The notes under the pieces: model-generated
What the model was told of the DNA's origin: nothing
Seen by the model: the letters and a program-made list of their open reading frames with translations, nothing else
Database searches by the model: none
Made by a program: the position numbers and the translations under genes
Shown here: in pieces, positions 51,543 through 53,850 of the stretch
Layout: every line of letters begins with the position of its first letter
Position numbering within the stretch: position 1 is the stretch's first letter
Source of the DNA: Clostridiales bacterium
GTDB lineage: Bacteria > Bacillota > Clostridia > Christensenellales > UBA1750
Reading direction: 5' to 3'
DNA: 53,850 bases
NCBI GenBank assembly: GCA_015056005.1
Contig: SVHB01000006.1
Coordinates: 1-53,850 of the forward strand

Positions 51543-52412
51543 CTAATCGTTCTTTTCTCCAAGTGCCTGTATCTGGTATTTTTTTGGGCTCACGCCCATG
51601 TGCTTTTTAAACGTCCTGCTGAAATGGGAAAGGTTATTGAACCCTACGGCAGAGCAGACATCGTCTATGCGCATATCCTTTGAAAGATAGTCTATAGCGC
51701 GCATTATCCTGCACTTGGTCACATATTCGCCCACTGTGAGCCCTGTTGTTTTTTTGAAAAGCTGGGAGAGAAAACGGCGGTTGATGTACAGCTTCTGCGC
51801 GATATCGTCGGGGGAAAGCTCATCTTCAAGGTGGCTGTAGATATAGTTGATGACCGTATATACCTGCTGGTATTCCGGGTCTATATGTGTGTTGGATATA
51901 CCGTTGTGCGCCCTGTAATGGCGGTTTACGTATATCAGAAGCTCGACCAAAGCTATGCGTACGGAAAGATCGTAGCCGTAATCGTTTTCATCCTGCTGCT
52001 TAACTTTAATCGCCTTATCGAGCAGGCTGCGCATGTGAGAGGCCTCTTCATCCGTGAGAGGCACCACATAAGGATCGGAAAACGGGCGGTAAAGGAAGCA
52101 TTCCAAAAGCTCTGTGCGCTTTGAGGAAAGATAATCTATGTATTCGGGTCTAAAATAGAGCACATAGCGGTCGTACTCACGGTCTTGCGGTTCGATCGTA
52201 CGGTGCAGGTCCATGTTGTTGAAGATTATAAGGCTGTTTGCGGGAATCTTATAATGCGTGTTGTTCACGATGCATTCCACACCCTCAGATACGACGAACA
52301 TTATTTCATATTCGTTATGGATATGAAAGTCACGCATATGGCTGTTTACCGATATACTGTGCGTTATGCTGTAAAGATCGCCGAGCGCCTGCCTGTAATT
52401 GTTGTGCTGCAT
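51543..52412 (-). CDS. AraC-family transcription regulator with cupin sensor domain
   Basis: A 289-residue regulator. The N-terminal cupin-like domain (about 10-150; HIHNEYEIMFV) should bind a small molecule, probably a sugar. The C-terminal pair of helix-turn-helix motifs (about 185-285; DDIAQKLYINRRFLSQLFKK and IDDVCSAVGFNNLSHFSRTFKK) is of normal AraC type. The ATG at 52412 has GGAGG 5 nt upstream; the GTG four codons before overlaps that site. Divergent from the URO-D-family gene, which it may control through the inverted repeat in the shared region. Confidence 0.93.
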   Translation of the reverse strand: MQHNNYRQALGDLYSITHSISVNSHMRDFHIHNEYEIMFVVSEGVECIVNNTHYKIPANSLIIFNNMDLHRTIEPQDREYDRYVLYFRPEYIDYLSSKRTELLECFLYRPFSDPYVVPLTDEEASHMRSLLDKAIKVKQQDENDYGYDLSVRIALVELLIYVNRHYRAHNGISNTHIDPEYQQVYTVINYIYSHLEDELSPDDIAQKLYINRRFLSQLFKKTTGLTVGEYVTKCRIMRAIDYLSKDMRIDDVCSAVGFNNLSHFSRTFKKHMGVSPKKYQIQALGEKND

Positions 52413-52441
52413 TTTATCCTCCACAAAAGGTCTTACTAAAG

Positions 52442-52470
52442 ATTATAACAGCCGTTTTTTTCGCTGTCAG
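52442..52470 (-). promoter_or_regulatory. Promoter of the AraC-family gene
   Basis: Minus-strand CTGACA (52465-52470), 17-nt spacer, TATAAT (52442-52447). The -35 box touches the left arm of an inverted repeat. Confidence 0.6.
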
Positions 52471-52526
52471 CACGTTTTGTCAAAAAAAAGAGCTGATTTG
52501 GAAAAAAACTTGCGCTCAAACGTGCT
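52469..52526. promoter_or_regulatory. Inverted repeat, possible AraC-type operator
   Basis: AGCACGTTT (52469-52477) and AAACGTGCT (52518-52526) form a perfect 9-bp inverted repeat 40 nt apart in the gap between the divergent genes. The left arm abuts the araC -35; the right arm lies where the promoter of the URO-D-family gene should be. Operator function is inferred. Confidence 0.45.
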
Positions 52527-52578
52527 AATATAGTATCGTCAGGAGACATTGATCATTCTACAAAGCGAGGTAATACTT

Positions 52579-53679
52579 ATGCTTCCCGAAATGAAATATA
52601 TCGAAGGCGAACTTCTGCCAATGCTCAGAGAGCGTGCAGGCAGGTTTGAACAGAACGCTCAGAAGCAGCTCAGGCAGTGGAAGGGCGAAAAGGGCGTTGC
52701 GTCCCTGCTTTTGTCCGTAGGCGGTCTGAAGGAACAGCAGATGCTCCCCAACTATGACAATTACGAGATCCATTACGATCTTGAAAAGATGTTCGTAAGC
52801 CAGCTCAAGCCCGCTCTGGGCATTGCTCTTGCCGACGGCGACGCGGTTCCCTCTGTGCGCGCAAACGTCGGCTGCGGCGCTGTCTGCACCCTTCTTGGCG
52901 GCCTTAAGCAGAATTTCTATACCGACAAGATGCCTTGGCTCCAGGAAAGGCTCACTACCGAGCAGGTAATGGAGATGACCGAGGAATCCATCGAGGAATC
53001 CCCCGAGTTCAAGATGGGCCTTGAGCAGATGAAGTACATGAAGGAAATGCTCAAGGGCACCGGCATCAAGGTTTTCCCGATGGACCTTCAGGGCCCCATC
53101 GATATCGCTCACCTGCTGCTTGGCGATGACTTTTTCTATCTGCTCTATGACGAGCCCGAGGTAGTTCATAAGACCCTGCAGCTTGCGGTCGCCATCGACA
53201 CATATGCGATGAAGAAGTGCTTTGAGATCATTCAGCCCGAGGATTATGTCTGCCACTACAACTGCCTCGTTTTGCCTGCTTCCTCTCCTTTGAAAGTCAG
53301 CGAGGATACCTCTACTCTGCTTTCCAAGGATCATCTCTTTGAATTTATGCTTCCCTACACCGAGCAGCTGCTTGCAAACTTCGGCGGCGGTTACATCCAC
53401 TATTGCGGCGATAACCAGCATCTGCTCAAGATCGCTCCCACCATCAAGAAGTCCATCGGTCTCAACTTCGGCAATCCCGAACGCCATGACCCCAAGAGCG
53501 TTCTTGAAGACCTCGGCAAGGCCGGCATGTGCTATTACGGCAACTTCAGGGGCGATCCCATTGAGCTCCTCAAGCTTGCAAGGCGTGAGGACGGCAGATA
53601 CAATGCCTTCATCACCTATGGCTGCAAAGTCGAAGATCAGGCGGAAGTCATCGACAGGTTCAATTCCGCTATCGAATAA
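52579..53679 (+). CDS. Uroporphyrinogen decarboxylase-family protein
   Basis: A 366-residue protein of the URO-D superfamily. The group includes HemE and the cobamide-dependent methyltransferases (MtaA/MtbA type), and many gut Clostridia carry members of unknown role. A histidine and cysteine pair typical of zinc-binding methyltransferases may be present in IHYCGDNQH, but this is not certain. The HemE N-terminal substrate signature is not seen. The ATG at 52579 is used because GAGG lies 8 nt upstream; the TTG at 52549 is too near AGGAG. Likely controlled by the divergent AraC-family regulator. An IS element lies 45 nt after its stop. Confidence 0.82.
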   Translation: MLPEMKYIEGELLPMLRERAGRFEQNAQKQLRQWKGEKGVASLLLSVGGLKEQQMLPNYDNYEIHYDLEKMFVSQLKPALGIALADGDAVPSVRANVGCGAVCTLLGGLKQNFYTDKMPWLQERLTTEQVMEMTEESIEESPEFKMGLEQMKYMKEMLKGTGIKVFPMDLQGPIDIAHLLLGDDFFYLLYDEPEVVHKTLQLAVAIDTYAMKKCFEIIQPEDYVCHYNCLVLPASSPLKVSEDTSTLLSKDHLFEFMLPYTEQLLANFGGGYIHYCGDNQHLLKIAPTIKKSIGLNFGNPERHDPKSVLEDLGKAGMCYYGNFRGDPIELLKLARREDGRYNAFITYGCKVEDQAEVIDRFNSAIE

Positions 53680-53724
53680 TTCTTATAACAAATCAGTATT
53701 AAAAAAGTTAAACCGGCCTATGCT

Positions 53725-53850
53725 TGCACTGCCCCAAATTGTGCGGACAGTACAAAAGCCCCCTAGTGGTAAACAATATTAAAATTTAAGCAACATACTG
53801 ACATCGCTTTTCGAGTGGTGTCAGTTTTGTTTTGAGTTGAATTCTTTGGT
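53725..53850 (-). mobile_element. End of an IS3-family, IS150-group insertion sequence (cut by window edge)
   Basis: The stretch starting TGCACTGCCCCAAATTGTGC at 53725 resembles the terminal inverted repeat of IS150-type elements (TG-ACTGC-CCCA-TTTTG-GGAC). The transposase C-terminus on the minus strand begins 60 nt inside. The other end and the target duplication lie outside the window. Confidence 0.6.
53786..53850 (-). CDS. IS150-like transposase, C-terminal fragment (partial)
   Basis: The minus strand encodes the last 20 residues of a protein, QRIQLKTKLTPLEKRCQYVA, before a TAA at 53786-53788. The pattern (N)-x-R-I-x-x-K-x-K-x-x-P-x-E-x-R is the usual end of IS3-family OrfB transposases, just after the catalytic glutamate region. 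The gene is cut by the window edge, not necessarily broken. Confidence 0.6.
   Translation of the reverse strand, partial: QRIQLKTKLTPLEKRCQYVA

Overview
The window looks like a chromosomal segment of a low-to-middle-GC Gram-positive anaerobe of the Clostridia, probably an uncultured gut Oscillospirales or Christensenellales relative. This is inferred from gene content: the block miaB - ylbF-like - mutS - mutL - miaA - hfq - ynbB-like in the Firmicutes arrangement, strong AGGAGG-type ribosome binding sites, sigma-A promoters (TTGACA/TATAAT with 16-17 nt spacing), MscL with a zinc-ribbon tail, a membrane pyrophosphatase, GerMN lipoproteins and an IS150-like element. No rRNA, tRNA, CRISPR array or prophage was seen.

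Layout. 1-6.1 kb: ferritin; a coupled pair of serine hydrolase and zinc alcohol dehydrogenase; a divergent operon of GH2 beta-mannosidase and transaldolase-like aldolase. 6.1-12.0 kb: a small secreted protein, a repeat-filled gap, and a 2-oxo acid dehydrogenase operon (E2, E3, then an E1 with alpha and beta fused). 12.1-16.5 kb: lipid kinase, mscL, an acetyltransferase, a CcdA/thioredoxin-like redox pair and a cyclophilin lipoprotein. 16.5-25.9 kb: an eight-gene minus-strand operon for tRNA modification, mismatch repair and Hfq, led by an unrecognised helical protein. 26.2-28.6 kb: Gfo/Idh/MocA oxidoreductase and a sugar isomerase, separated by repeats. 28.7-32.3 kb: an XRE-type regulator, about 960 nt of repeats, and hppA. 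33-38 kb: NYN-LOTUS protein, glnS and rel. 38.1-41.0 kb: two MATE transporters. 41.2-46.8 kb: response regulator, histidine kinase, two GerMN lipoproteins and pfkA. 47-53.7 kb: a second Gfo/Idh/MocA gene, a YyaL-like and YhfW-like pair, and a divergent AraC / URO-D-family pair. The right edge cuts into an IS150-like element.

The genes suggest a carbohydrate-using anaerobe: beta-mannosidase, aldolase, sugar oxidoreductases and isomerase feed phosphofructokinase and glycolysis; pyrophosphatase conserves energy; Rel and Hfq give stringent and RNA-based control.

The least explained structure lies between the genes. Four copies of a modular element carry hairpins whose stems change in compensating ways while one loop stays almost constant. 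Next to them are arrays of different short palindromes separated by a constant GCGATAT or TGATAT spacer. These look like a structured interspersed repeat family rather than coding sequence. Other points are an MtrAB-LpqB-like signalling cassette in a non-actinobacterial setting, a histidine kinase with no ordinary start codon for its first membrane helix, and a ynbB-like gene that begins inside hfq.
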